Shown here: positions 1 to 8,869 of the stretch, in pieces
Position numbering within the stretch: position 1 is the first letter of the stretch
How the letters are laid out: every line of letters begins with the position of its first letter
Origin: Massilia antarctica
Lineage (GTDB): Bacteria; Pseudomonadota; Gammaproteobacteria; Burkholderiales; Burkholderiaceae_D
DNA: 64,000 nt
NCBI RefSeq assembly: GCF_015689335.1
Contig: NZ_CP065053.1
Location: 682,001-746,000, forward strand
Direction: 5' to 3'
The notes under the pieces: model-generated
Seen by the model: the letters and a program-made list of their open reading frames with translations, nothing else
The model's database searches: none
What the model was told of the DNA's origin: nothing
Position numbers and translations under genes: made by a program

Positions 1-386
1 GCGTGGTGGCCGGGCTGGCCGAATGGCAGTTGCAGGAACGGGTAAAGATCTGGTTCCAGGCCGAGGCCAAGCGCCTGTTCGCCGAACGGCTCGACCTGTA
101 TGGGGAAAAACTGGGCGTGCGCCACGCCTCGCTGGCGCTGTCGTCGGCCGGCACGCGCTGGGGTTCGTGCACGGTCGATGGCCACATCCGCCTGAACTGG
201 CGCCTGATCCACTACGCGCTGCCGCTGCTCGACTACGTGGTGGCGCACGAGCTGGCGCACCTGATCGAAATGAACCACAGCGCGCGCTTCTGGGCCAGGG
301 TGGAGTCGGTGTATCCCGATTATGACGGCGCCAGGATGGCGCTCAAGCAGCGTTCGCAGGAAATGCCGGTGGTATTCACCGCCTGA
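1..386 (+). CDS. YgjP-type metal-dependent hydrolase (DUF45), 5'-truncated
   Basis: C-terminal part of a M48-like zinc hydrolase of the YgjP/DUF45 family. The reading frame is open from the window edge, so the true start lies outside; 127 residues are visible. A zinc motif HELAH is at visible residues 82-86, followed by an N-H pair at 91-92 and FW, the family pattern HELxHxxxxNHxxxFW. Family members are small cytoplasmic proteins of about 230 residues with a probable peptidase fold; the substrate is unknown. It converges on the YcxB-like gene after a 14-base gap. Confidence 0.85.
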   Translation, partial: VVAGLAEWQLQERVKIWFQAEAKRLFAERLDLYGEKLGVRHASLALSSAGTRWGSCTVDGHIRLNWRLIHYALPLLDYVVAHELAHLIEMNHSARFWARVESVYPDYDGARMALKQRSQEMPVVFTA

Positions 387-400
387 AGCGCGGCGCGCTC

Positions 401-958
401 TCAGAGCCGCGTGGCGGCCCGCAGCGACTCGCCGAAGCGCACCATGCTCTCGCCCTGCGCGGCGCTCAGGCAGCGGAACGGCACCGGCAGGGTGCCGCGC
501 TTGAGGACCATCATGAAGCCGCGCGAATAGCGCCGGATCGAACATACATCGCCCCACGGCACCAGGGTCACGCCGCTGCCGCTGGCGCGCACGATGCCAT
601 GCGTGTCGATCGTGAATTCGTAGGTATGGCGGGAACGCCCCTGGGTGACGAAATGCAGCGCCGCCGACGAGGTACTCTTGGTTTGCATCCAATACGTAGC
701 AAGAGTACCGATGCGACGGCGGCGGATGATATATCCGGCATGCTGCCACATGAAGCTGACGTATTCCGGCAGCGCATAACGTACCGAAAACTGCACCGTC
801 TCCGGCGCGGCGGCGGGCACCAGCCCCGGCCCGAGAACCGGCAGCGGCATCAGCGGAGCGTCAATGGTGATGCCGTTGGCTGAATCGAGCCGTTGACGTT
901 GAACCAGCACGGCGACGGGCTTGCGGCTGCCCGCCGGCTTTGGATGAATGAACCACAT
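401..958 (-). CDS. YcxB-like C-terminal domain protein
   Basis: A 185-residue protein whose C-terminal half resembles the YcxB-like domain: a conserved H-T-Y-E-F-x-I stretch near residue 112, then a strand-rich PH-like region ending with a basic, hydrophobic patch (G-F-M-M-V-L-K-R-G). Family members often have two membrane helices before this domain; none is clear here, so this looks like a shortened or soluble variant. The function of the family is not established. It starts at ATG 958 and stands alone between convergent neighbours. Confidence 0.6.
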   Translation of the reverse strand: MWFIHPKPAGSRKPVAVLVQRQRLDSANGITIDAPLMPLPVLGPGLVPAAAPETVQFSVRYALPEYVSFMWQHAGYIIRRRRIGTLATYWMQTKSTSSAALHFVTQGRSRHTYEFTIDTHGIVRASGSGVTLVPWGDVCSIRRYSRGFMMVLKRGTLPVPFRCLSAAQGESMVRFGESLRAATRL

Positions 959-1002
959 GCATTTCCCCAGTTTTATTTATTGTGGTCACATGGTACCAAA
1001 GC

Positions 1003-2265
1003 CTAATAAATCAATCGTCGCAATAAACCAACTGTGCGCGCCGTCGCGCCGCGGTGGCGTTGCGCGTACGCCGCAGCCCGCTCGCCCATGGCGGCGCGCG
1101 CGGCGGGGTCGCCCAGCAGGCGCGACGCCTCGCTGAGCAGCGCGGCGGCGTCCGCCACGCGGATGGCGCCGCCGTCGGCGATGGCGTCCTCGGTGGCCAG
1201 CGCGAAATTGAAGGTGTGCGGGCCGACCAGCACCGGTTTGCCAAGGGCGCACGGCTCGATCAGGTTTTGCCCGCCCAGCGGCAGCAGGCTGCCGCCCACG
1301 AAGGCCACGTCGCAGGCGGCGTAGTAGGCGAACATCTCGCCCATCGAGTCGCCCAGCAGCACTTGCGCGTCCGCGCCCTCGTTATCAATGGCCGAACGGC
1401 GCCGCAGCGAAAAGCCGCGCTCGGCGACCAGCGCCGCCACGTCGTCGAAACGCTGCGGGTGGCGCGGCACGATCATCAGGAGCGGGGCCGGGCCGGCCCA
1501 CGTCATGCGCTGATAGGCGTCGAGGATCAGCGCTTCCTCGCCATCGCGCGTGCTGGCGCACAGCAGCACCTTGTGTGCGCCGATTTTCGCGCGCAGCCAG
1601 GCCCCCGTCTCCAGGGCCGCATCGGGCACCACCACGTCGAACTTGATGCTGCCGGTGACTTCCACGTTCGGCGCGCCGAAAGAACGCAGGCGCGCGGCGT
1701 CAGCCTCGGTCTGGGCGGCCACCAGGGCGATGCCGCGGCCGGCATCGGTCATCAGCTTGCCGAAGCGCTGGCCGCGCTTGAGCGAGCGTTCCGACAGGCG
1801 CGCGTTGACCAGCGCGACCGGAATGCGCTCGCCGCAGGCGGCGATCAGGTTGGGCCAGACTTCGGTCTCCATCAGGATGCAGATGCGCGGGGTGAACTGG
1901 CGGATGAAACGATTCACCATGCCCACCGTGTCGTACGGCAGATAGGCCTGGATCAGGCGCTCGCCATGTTTGGCAAACAGCGCGCGTCCGGTGGCGCGCC
2001 CGGTGGGGGTCATGTGGGTCAGTACGATGCGGCTGTCTGGATAAGCCTCGATCAGCGCGTCGATCAGCGGTTCGGCGGCGCGCGTTTCGCCGACCGACAC
2101 CGCATGCACCCAGATCGTGTGCCAGCCGGCCACGCGGGTGCGGTAGAAGCCGAGCCGCTCGCGCCAGTGCTGGCGGTAGCCCGGCTCCTTGAAGCCGCGC
2201 CACCACAGGCGTCCCAGCACCAGCGGCAAGGCCAGGTACCACATGACGCTGTAGAACGCGCGCAT
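1003..2265 (-). CDS. waaA: 3-deoxy-D-manno-octulosonic acid transferase
   Basis: Transfers Kdo from CMP-Kdo to lipid A precursor at the inner membrane, the first step of LPS core assembly. The 420-residue length fits the family (about 420-430). The N-terminus MRAFYSVMWYLALP is the membrane anchor, followed by the glycosyltransferase-30 N domain; an acceptor-site M-E-T-E-V-W-P-N motif and the GT-B nucleotide-sugar domain follow. The ATG at 2265 was chosen because it overlaps the waaC stop (TGATG); the frame is open 114 bases further upstream but inside waaC. Co-transcription with waaC is likely. Confidence 0.93.
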   Translation of the reverse strand: MRAFYSVMWYLALPLVLGRLWWRGFKEPGYRQHWRERLGFYRTRVAGWHTIWVHAVSVGETRAAEPLIDALIEAYPDSRIVLTHMTPTGRATGRALFAKHGERLIQAYLPYDTVGMVNRFIRQFTPRICILMETEVWPNLIAACGERIPVALVNARLSERSLKRGQRFGKLMTDAGRGIALVAAQTEADAARLRSFGAPNVEVTGSIKFDVVVPDAALETGAWLRAKIGAHKVLLCASTRDGEEALILDAYQRMTWAGPAPLLMIVPRHPQRFDDVAALVAERGFSLRRRSAIDNEGADAQVLLGDSMGEMFAYYAACDVAFVGGSLLPLGGQNLIEPCALGKPVLVGPHTFNFALATEDAIADGGAIRVADAAALLSEASRLLGDPAARAAMGERAAAYAQRHRGATARTVGLLRRLIY

Positions 2266-3254
2266 CAGGCCATGCCTCGCAGCTGCTTGACGGCGGCCAG
2301 TACCTCGGCCACCGCCGGCGGCGCGCCCTTGTCGCCCAGGTTGATGATGTGCGGCGACCAGTTGCCTTCGGTCTTCCACTTGGGCGAGTCGCAGTAAATC
2401 TCGATCACCGGGCGCATGAAGGCGGCGGCGATGTGGGTCAGGCCCGTGTCGACGCCGATCGCCAGCGCCGCGTTGCGCGCCAGGCCGACCGCTTCATCCA
2501 TCGACAGCCTGGGCAGCACGGTGGCGTTCGGCAGGCTGGCCGCCAAGGTGTCGGCCTCGGCCTTCTCAAGCGGCGAACCCCAGGCCAGCAATACCGGCAT
2601 GGGCGCGAGCGCGCGGCCGGTGGCGATCCAGTTCTCCGGCGCCCATTTCTTGGCATTGCGCGCGGTCCCGTGGAAGAACACCGCGTAGTCGCCGGCCGGC
2701 ATCCATGCCGGCCGGTTGGCCTGGTCTGGTCCCGGCAGGCCGAAGTCGGGGACGGTGTCGACCGCGTAGCCGAGCGCCGCGCCGGCCACCAGGCGCCCGC
2801 GCGCCACTGCGTGCGTACGCGGATCGGTGGCGATGCTCTGGGTGTGGAAGATGCGCGAGATGCCTTCGTAGCCGGAGCCTTCGCTGCCGTTGGCTAGGCC
2901 GACCTTGCGCCCGCCTTTTTTTACGCGCGCGGCGCCCATGATGATGCCGGTCTTGAGCAAGCCCTGGGTATCGAACACGTAGTCGTACTGTTCTTCGCGC
3001 ACGGCCTTGAAGAAACCGCGAATTTCCATGCGCGTTTCCTTCTTGCCGAGGCTTTTGCGCCAGCGCCGCAAGGCAAACGGGATGATGCGGCGCACGTGGG
3101 GGTTCAGGCGCACCAGGCTGACATAGCCCTCCTCCACCACCCAGTCGATGTTGGCGTCGGGATGGTGGCGCAGGATATCGGCCACCATCGGCAGGTTGTG
3201 CAGCACGTCGCCCAGGGACGACACGCGCACCAGCAGGATGTTCAGGCGCGCCAA
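2265..3254 (-). CDS. waaC: LPS heptosyltransferase I
   Basis: Adds the first L-glycero-D-manno-heptose to Kdo2-lipid A. The N-terminus reads LNILLVRVSSLGDVLHN, typical of glycosyltransferase family 9, and G-V-D-T-G-L-T-H-I-A-A near the C-terminus is the nucleotide-sugar site. No ATG fits: the TTG at 3254, 12 bases after the manB stop codon, gives a 329-residue product of normal family length. A CTG at 3245 is the alternative. The gene follows manB closely and overlaps waaA by one base, so manB-waaC-waaA form a probable LPS operon. Confidence 0.88.
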   Translation of the reverse strand: MARLNILLVRVSSLGDVLHNLPMVADILRHHPDANIDWVVEEGYVSLVRLNPHVRRIIPFALRRWRKSLGKKETRMEIRGFFKAVREEQYDYVFDTQGLLKTGIIMGAARVKKGGRKVGLANGSEGSGYEGISRIFHTQSIATDPRTHAVARGRLVAGAALGYAVDTVPDFGLPGPDQANRPAWMPAGDYAVFFHGTARNAKKWAPENWIATGRALAPMPVLLAWGSPLEKAEADTLAASLPNATVLPRLSMDEAVGLARNAALAIGVDTGLTHIAAAFMRPVIEIYCDSPKWKTEGNWSPHIINLGDKGAPPAVAEVLAAVKQLRGMA

Positions 3255-3265
3255 GCGGGGCTCGC

Positions 3266-4648
3266 TCAGAACGGCAGTTCGGCGTCGGGCCGCACGGCCA
3301 CGATCACGCGCCGGAATTCGCCCTGGATGCGGCGCAGCGCTTCCGGCGTTTCCGCTTCGAAGCGCATCACCACCACCGGCGTGGTGTTGGACGAACGCGC
3401 CAGGCCGAAGCCGTCCGGATATTCGACGCGCAAGCCGTCGATGTCGATGATGCGCTCGGAGCCGGGGAAGCTCGCTTCGTTGCGCAGGCGCTCGATCAGG
3501 GCCACGTTCTCGCCCTCGGCCAGGTGCAGGTGCAGTTCCGGCGTGCTGTCGGACTGCGGCAGCGCGTTCATCATGGCCGACGGATCGGCTTCGCGCGTGA
3601 GCAGTTCGAGCAGGCGCGCGCCGGAGTACAGGCCGTCGTCGAAACCGTACCAGCGGTCCTTGAAGAAGATATGGCCGCTCATTTCGCCGCCCAGCGGAGC
3701 GCCGGTTTCGCGCAGCTTGGCCTTGACCAGCGAGTGGCCGGTCTTCCACATCAGGGGACGGCCGCCATGCTTGGAAATCCACGGCGCCAGGTGGCGCGTG
3801 CATTTGACGTCGTACAAAATCTCGGCGCCCGGATTGCGCGCCAGGACATCGGCCGCGAACAGCATCATCTGGCGGTCCGGGTAGATGATCTGGCCATCCT
3901 TGGTGACCACGCCAAGGCGGTCGCCGTCGCCATCGAAAGCGATGCCGATTTCGGCGTCGGTCTCGCGCAGGCATTTGATCAGGTCCTGCAGGTTTTCCGG
4001 GTGGGCCGGATCGGGATGGTGGTTCGGGAAGGTGCCGTCCACTTCGCAGAACAGTTCGATCACTTCGCAGCCCATGCCGCGATACAGGTCGCCGGCAAAG
4101 GCGCCGGCCACGCCGTTGCCGCAGTCGACCGCGATTTTCATCGGGCGCGCCAGCTTGACGTCGCCGATGATGCGCTCGAGATAAGCGGCGCGGATATCGT
4201 GGGTGCTGTAGGCGCCCGGGTTCGGCGCGGCGCTGCCGTCATGGGCGGCGATGCTGTGGTACAGCGCCTGAATGGTCTCGCCGTGAATCGCTTCGCCGGC
4301 CAGCACCATCTTGAAACCGTTGTAGTTGGGCGGATTGTGGCTGCCCGTGACCATGATGCCCGAGGCCGCGCCCAGCACATTGGTGCCGAAGTAGACCATC
4401 GGGGTTGCCACCACGCCCAGGTCGATCACATCGACGCCGGCGGCTTGCAAGCCTTCTGCCAGCGCTGCCGTCAGTTCCGGGCCGGACAAGCGGCCATCAC
4501 GGCCGATCACGACGGTGCGTTCACCCTTGGCCAGCGCGGCCATGCCGAAGGCCTGGCCGATCTGGCGCGCAATGCCGGCATCGAGCGTGCTGCCGATAAC
4601 CCCGCGAATGTCGTAGGCTTTGAAGATCGTCTTGGAAAGTGGAAGCAT
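3266..4648 (-). CDS. Phosphomannomutase/phosphoglucomutase
   Basis: Interconverts hexose 6- and 1-phosphates (AlgC/ManB type), feeding GDP-mannose, UDP-glucose and dTDP-rhamnose synthesis. It has 460 residues, the family length. The active-site phosphoserine is S103 in TGSHNP, the magnesium loop D-G-D-G-D-R is at 239-244, and the sugar-specificity loop GEMSGHIFF is at 321-329. The ATG at 4648 is preserved in context (MLPLSKTIFKAYDIRG). It is first in the manB-waaC-waaA series, and its glucose-1-phosphate product would supply RmlA, encoded 4 kb away. Confidence 0.93.
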   Translation of the reverse strand: MLPLSKTIFKAYDIRGVIGSTLDAGIARQIGQAFGMAALAKGERTVVIGRDGRLSGPELTAALAEGLQAAGVDVIDLGVVATPMVYFGTNVLGAASGIMVTGSHNPPNYNGFKMVLAGEAIHGETIQALYHSIAAHDGSAAPNPGAYSTHDIRAAYLERIIGDVKLARPMKIAVDCGNGVAGAFAGDLYRGMGCEVIELFCEVDGTFPNHHPDPAHPENLQDLIKCLRETDAEIGIAFDGDGDRLGVVTKDGQIIYPDRQMMLFAADVLARNPGAEILYDVKCTRHLAPWISKHGGRPLMWKTGHSLVKAKLRETGAPLGGEMSGHIFFKDRWYGFDDGLYSGARLLELLTREADPSAMMNALPQSDSTPELHLHLAEGENVALIERLRNEASFPGSERIIDIDGLRVEYPDGFGLARSSNTTPVVVMRFEAETPEALRRIQGEFRRVIVAVRPDAELPF

Positions 4649-4775
4649 GGGATAGAAACCTTAGGAGAATCGCGGCGCGGAAGGATGCCGGCGTGCGCCA
4701 TGCAGGAACAGGCGGATGCAAACAGTGCGTCGGGATGAATGTGGGGGAAAGCGGTTAAAGGAACGTGGTTGATAT

Positions 4776-4830
4776 TGTAGCGGCAAGCGGGGCTGTTGGG
4801 AATTGCCGGCCCGCAGATCTTGCCGCTACA
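4776..4830. repeat. Long inverted repeat between hns and manB
   Basis: A perfect 12-bp inverted repeat, TGTAGCGGCAAG (4776-4787) and CTTGCCGCTACA (4819-4830), surrounds a 31-base GC-rich spacer that can itself pair. It begins 10 bases beyond the hns stop codon. There is no T-tract, so a classical Rho-independent terminator is uncertain; a structural or Rho-assisted 3' end for hns mRNA is the simplest reading. Confidence 0.5.
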
Positions 4831-4840
4831 TGGAAAACGA

Positions 4841-5152
4841 CTAGACGCGCAGCTTGTCGATGTCTTTGCCGCCTTCGACCCATTCCTTGACCCATTTCGG
4901 CTGGCGGCCACGGCCGGTCCATTGTTGGGCTGCATTGTCCGGATGACGATAACGCACGGCCACGCTGCCGGTCTTGGCGCGGATGCCGGTACCAATCAGG
5001 TCCTTTAGTGGCACACCAACGCTCTGTGCAATTGCCAGGATCTGTTCGCGCGCCTTGGCGACTTCCTGGTGCTCGCGCTTCTTCATTTCTTGCTTGATTT
5101 GATCCTGCAGGTTGCGCAGGTCACCAACGGACATATTTGACAGATCCATCAT
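4841..5152 (-). CDS. hns: H-NS family nucleoid-associated protein
   Basis: A 103-residue DNA-binding silencer. The N-terminal two-thirds (about 8-45) is a charged coiled-coil oligomerisation region; the C-terminal minor-groove hook is in WTGRGRQPKW at 78-87. The length and motif match beta-proteobacterial H-NS homologues. ATG 5152 is preceded by GAAGGA; a second in-frame ATG follows directly. It stands alone with its own candidate promoter and lies between the LPS core genes and the surface-polysaccharide genes, which are commonly H-NS targets (inference). Confidence 0.92.
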   Translation of the reverse strand: MMDLSNMSVGDLRNLQDQIKQEMKKREHQEVAKAREQILAIAQSVGVPLKDLIGTGIRAKTGSVAVRYRHPDNAAQQWTGRGRQPKWVKEWVEGGKDIDKLRV

Positions 5153-5178
5153 CGTTCCTTCAAAGTGGGTTGAAACAG

Positions 5179-5207
5179 ATTAAGTGAAATCTCACCAATT
5201 GTCGCAA
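5179..5207 (-). promoter_or_regulatory. Candidate sigma-70 promoter of hns
   Basis: On the minus strand, TTGCGA (4 of 6 to consensus) is followed after 17 bases by CTTAAT (4 of 6), 26 bases upstream of the hns start. Assignment is by eye only. Confidence 0.35.
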
Positions 5208-5230
5208 TATACTACATCCGTGTATTAATG

Positions 5231-6325
5231 CTAGTCCTTCTTGCGAAGAATGAGCCAGCGGGGTGACTTAAATCGAACAATACGCGCATACAGCCACACA
5301 TAACTGACGACGAACAATAAACAGAAAAAAATCAATACGCCCGTGTTTTTCCAGAATACCGTGGCCGGGATTACCGCCATCAGCGAAAACATCCACAGGT
5401 AGGGCGATGTTAGCGAATTGCGCCGCATCAGGGCGCGCGCTTCTTTACGCCCCACCGCCCATTGCACGATGCGCCGGAAAATCAGGCTGTGCAGGTGAAT
5501 TCCATCGGGCATTGCGGGGGATTTGCCGCGCAAGAACATGCGGCGATAGGCCGAGAAAATCGTTTCGAACGCGGGATATATCAGCAGCAAAGCCGCATAC
5601 CAGGTCGACACGTCGGGGTTGCGCATTACCAGCAGCAGCGCCAGCTCACCCAGCATGAAGCCGATAAAATACGCGCCGCCGTCGCCCAGGAATATCAGGC
5701 CGACCGGGTAATTCCAGATCAGGAAGCCGGCCGTGGCGCCCGCCACCATCAGCGCCGCCACCAGCACGAACACATCGCCCACCTGCCACGCCACATAACC
5801 GAGCGAGATCAGCATACAAATGGTTACCACGCTGGCCAGGCCATTAAAGCCGTCGATGATATTAATCGCATTGGCGATCCCGGCCACCGCCAGCACGGTC
5901 AGCGGCACCGCCACCCAGATATACATGATGCGCCACGAGCTGAAGGGAAAGTCAATACGGTCGAGTTTGGCGTCGAGCAAGAAATAACCGAGCAAGGCGG
6001 CCGCCATCGTCAATACCAGGCGGCGCAGCGCGCTCACATTGCCGGTATAGTCTTCCACGATGCCGCCGACAAATGCCACGCCGGCGCACATCATCAGTGA
6101 CATCAGCCAGCCCGCCATGGCCGGCACCCGCCAGATCGAAATGAGCGCGCTGATAACGACCGCCATGAAAATCGGCAGCCCGCCAATGCGCGCCACGGTA
6201 TGCGCGTGGACTTTTTGCACGCCGAAGAAATCGGCATCGAGCGCGGGACCATGCAGCCTGGCCTGCTTGATCACAAGCAGGGTCAGCAGTGCGGAAGCGA
6301 CGAAACTCACGAGAAATGAAAACAT
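5231..6325 (-). CDS. WecA-like polyprenyl-phosphate sugar-1-phosphate transferase
   Basis: A 364-residue, multi-pass inner-membrane enzyme of the MraY/WecA superfamily that starts O-antigen or capsule repeat synthesis by placing a HexNAc-1-phosphate on undecaprenyl phosphate. The cytosolic motifs are present: N-A-I-N-I-I-D-G-F-N-G at 152-162, the catalytic F-L-G-D-G-G with D215, and the basic loop HLHSLIFRR at 277-285. Which sugar it uses cannot be told. It follows the rfb operon on the same strand but behind the rfb terminator, so it is probably expressed separately. Confidence 0.85.
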   Translation of the reverse strand: MFSFLVSFVASALLTLLVIKQARLHGPALDADFFGVQKVHAHTVARIGGLPIFMAVVISALISIWRVPAMAGWLMSLMMCAGVAFVGGIVEDYTGNVSALRRLVLTMAAALLGYFLLDAKLDRIDFPFSSWRIMYIWVAVPLTVLAVAGIANAINIIDGFNGLASVVTICMLISLGYVAWQVGDVFVLVAALMVAGATAGFLIWNYPVGLIFLGDGGAYFIGFMLGELALLLVMRNPDVSTWYAALLLIYPAFETIFSAYRRMFLRGKSPAMPDGIHLHSLIFRRIVQWAVGRKEARALMRRNSLTSPYLWMFSLMAVIPATVFWKNTGVLIFFCLLFVVSYVWLYARIVRFKSPRWLILRKKD

Positions 6326-6503
6326 TATTATTTATATATGCAAAAACGCGGGCAGGCTCGTGCCCTACCCGGCGGACCAACGCATGCGGTGAGTGTTGCC
6401 GTCGCCATGATCTGGTGTGAGAGTAATCCGTGATTGTACCGGATTACCTGCCCCTTAATTACGCCAGGATGGGGGCCCGCGGCCGACGATACTCAGGTTT
6501 CAT

Positions 6504-6543
6504 GCAAAAAGGGCGCCATCGGCGCCTGTTGCGGCCCTTTTGC
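6504..6543 (-). terminator. Rho-independent terminator of rfbBACD
   Basis: Directly after the rfbD stop codon, GCAAAAGGGC pairs with GCCCTTTTTGC, with an inner GGCGCC palindrome, and the minus-strand product ends in CTTTTT. This is a good intrinsic terminator and separates the rfb operon from the WecA-like gene. Confidence 0.8.
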
Positions 6544-7434
6544 TCACTCCTGACCGGAGCCGCCGGGTGCGGGCGCCTCCGCCAGGCAAGCGGCCAGGGC
6601 GGCGCGCCAGTCCGGCAAGGGGCCGCACAAGGCCATCAATTTGCCCGAATCCAAGAGGGAATTGGCGGGCCGGGGCGCGCTGGCGCCGTACTCGGCGGCG
6701 CTGATCGGGATCACCTGGCAAGCCGTTCCGGTCGCGCTGAAAATCGCTTCGGCGAAGCCGGCCCAACTGGTCTGGCCCTGGCTGCTCAGGTGGTACAGGC
6801 CGCCGTGCCGCTCCCACCACGGCGCGCCGCCCGCCAGCGCCAGGCCCAGCAGGCGGGCACTGGCATCGGCCACCGTGCCGCTCCAGGTGGGGGCGCCATG
6901 CTGGTCGGCGACGATGCGCAACTGCGTCCGTTCGCGCGCCAGGCGCAGCATGGTCAGCAAAAAATTATTGCCGTGCATGCCATACAGCCAGCTGGTGCGC
7001 ACAATCAGGTGGGCAATACCCGCAGCGGCAATCGCCTGCTCGCCGGCAAGCTTGCTCTGGCCATAGACATTCAAGGGCGCCGGGGTATCGGTCTCGGCGT
7101 AGGCGCGCGCGCTCGTACCGTCGAACACGTAATCGGTGGAATAATGCAGCAGCGCGGCCCCCAGCACCCGGGCTTCCTGCGCCATCAGGGCGGGCGCGTC
7201 GGCATTGATCCGCATCGCCAGCGCGCCCTCGTCCTGGGCCCGGTCCACGGCCGTGTAGGCGGCCGCGTTGACGATCAGGCCGGGCCGCACGGCACGCAGC
7301 ACGGCGCGCAGCTGGTCGAGGTCGGCCAGGTCGCATTGCGCGTGCCCGGGCGCGACCAGCTCGCCCAGCGGACGCAGGCGGCGCGCCAGCTCATGCCCGA
7401 CCTGCCCGCTGGCACCGGTGAGTAAAATCCTCAC
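6544..7434 (-). CDS. rfbD: dTDP-4-dehydrorhamnose reductase
   Basis: Last step of dTDP-L-rhamnose synthesis: NAD(P)H reduction of dTDP-4-keto-L-rhamnose. It has 296 residues. The nucleotide-binding G-A-S-G-Q-V-G is at 7-13, STDYVFDG is at 99-106 and the catalytic Y-x-x-x-K is Y124/K128 in YGQSK. It overlaps rfbC by four bases and is the last gene of rfbBACD. Confidence 0.95.
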   Translation of the reverse strand: MRILLTGASGQVGHELARRLRPLGELVAPGHAQCDLADLDQLRAVLRAVRPGLIVNAAAYTAVDRAQDEGALAMRINADAPALMAQEARVLGAALLHYSTDYVFDGTSARAYAETDTPAPLNVYGQSKLAGEQAIAAAGIAHLIVRTSWLYGMHGNNFLLTMLRLARERTQLRIVADQHGAPTWSGTVADASARLLGLALAGGAPWWERHGGLYHLSSQGQTSWAGFAEAIFSATGTACQVIPISAAEYGASAPRPANSLLDSGKLMALCGPLPDWRAALAACLAEAPAPGGSGQE

Positions 7435-7976
7435 GGAAACACGTCGGACTGCGCCAGCGGCGTCCCCTTGCTATCCTTGCTGGAGAGCATGGGCAGCCCG
7501 CGCAGGGGCCAGTCGATGCCGATATCGGGATCGTTCCACAAAATCACCCGTTCCAGCTCGGGCGCCCAGTAATCGGTGGTTTTGTACTGGACTTCAGCGC
7601 TCTCGCTGGTAACCATGAAACCATGTGCGAAGCCGGGCGGAATCCACAGCTGACGCTGGTTTTCGGCCGATAAATCGACCCCGATCCAGCGCCCGAAAAA
7701 GGCCGATGATTTGCGCAGATCAACCACCACGTCATACACGGCGCCGGCGCTGACGCGCACCAGTTTGCCTTGCGGCTGGCTGATCTGATAATGCAGGCCG
7801 CGCAAGACATTTTTGGCCGATTTGGAATGGTTATCCTGGACAAAATGGGCGGCGACACCGGTCAGCTGCTCGAACTTGCGTTCGTTGAAACTCTCGAAGA
7901 AAAAACCCCGGTCGTCGCCGAACACGCGCGGTTCCAGGATCAGCACTTCGGGCATGGCGGTTGGCGTGGCTTTCAT
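7431..7976 (-). CDS. rfbC: dTDP-4-dehydrorhamnose 3,5-epimerase
   Basis: Double epimerisation of dTDP-4-keto-6-deoxyglucose. The product has 181 residues with a cupin fold; LRGLHYQ carries the catalytic base H62, and W-I-P-P-G-F-A-H-G-F at 111-120 is a signature. The start ATG overlaps the rfbA stop by one base (TGATG) and the end overlaps rfbD by four bases, showing tight translational coupling. Confidence 0.95.
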   Translation of the reverse strand: MKATPTAMPEVLILEPRVFGDDRGFFFESFNERKFEQLTGVAAHFVQDNHSKSAKNVLRGLHYQISQPQGKLVRVSAGAVYDVVVDLRKSSAFFGRWIGVDLSAENQRQLWIPPGFAHGFMVTSESAEVQYKTTDYWAPELERVILWNDPDIGIDWPLRGLPMLSSKDSKGTPLAQSDVFP

Positions 7977-8869
7977 CAGAAAATCCTATCGTTTAAGACT
8001 TGCAGCAAATACTGCCCGTAAGCATTATCTTTTATCGGCTGGGCCAGCGCTTCCAGGTCGGCGGCGCTGATAAAACCCTTGCGGTAAGCGATTTCTTCGG
8101 GGACCGCGACTTTCAAACCCTGGCGCTTCTCGATGGTGGAGATGAATTGCGACGCTTCCAATAGCGATTCATGGGTGCCGGTATCGAGCCAGGCCAGCCC
8201 GCGCCCCATCACTTCCACCCGCAATTGCCCGGTGGCCAGATAGGCGCGGTTAACATCGGTAATCTCCAGTTCGCCGCGTGCCGAGGGCCGGATCGAGGCG
8301 GCGATGTCGCACACCTGCTTGTCGTAAAAATACAGGCCGGTCACGGCGTAATGCGATTTCGGCAAGCGCGGCTTTTCTTCGATCGACAGCGCATTCCGGT
8401 CCCGGTCGAATTCCACCACCCCGTAGCGTTCCGGATCGTGCACGTGATACGCGAATACCGTGGCGCCATCGGCGCGCGCATTGGCCATATTCAATTTATG
8501 ATCGAGTCCATGACCGTAATAAATATTGTCGCCTAAAATCAGCGCCGAAGGCTGCGCGCCGACAAAATCCCTTCCGATAATGAAGGCTTGCGCCAGGCCA
8601 TCGGGCGACGGCTGCACCGCGTAGCGCAGGTTAATGCCCCAGGCGCTGCCATCGCCGAGCAGCTCGCAGAAACGCGGCGTATCCTGCGGGGTCGAAATGA
8701 TCAGGATATCGCGCATCCCGGCCAGCATCAGGGTCGTGAGCGGATAATAAATCATCGGCTTGTCGTACACCGGCAGCAACTGCTTCGAGACACTGGTGGT
8801 GACCGGATACAGGCGCGATCCGGAGCCGCCCGCCAGGATAATGCCCTTGCGCGCCAAGGCCGCCGTCAT
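7976..8869 (-). CDS. rfbA: Glucose-1-phosphate thymidylyltransferase
   Basis: Joins dTTP and glucose-1-phosphate to give dTDP-glucose. It has 297 residues. The nucleotidyltransferase signature [11 protein letters not shown] is at 12-22, then [12 protein letters not shown]. The start was set at the ATG at 8869, which overlaps the rfbB stop by four bases; the frame is open upstream inside rfbB but that part has no family similarity. Confidence 0.95.
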   Translation of the reverse strand: MTAALARKGIILAGGSGSRLYPVTTSVSKQLLPVYDKPMIYYPLTTLMLAGMRDILIISTPQDTPRFCELLGDGSAWGINLRYAVQPSPDGLAQAFIIGRDFVGAQPSALILGDNIYYGHGLDHKLNMANARADGATVFAYHVHDPERYGVVEFDRDRNALSIEEKPRLPKSHYAVTGLYFYDKQVCDIAASIRPSARGELEITDVNRAYLATGQLRVEVMGRGLAWLDTGTHESLLEASQFISTIEKRQGLKVAVPEEIAYRKGFISAADLEALAQPIKDNAYGQYLLQVLNDRIF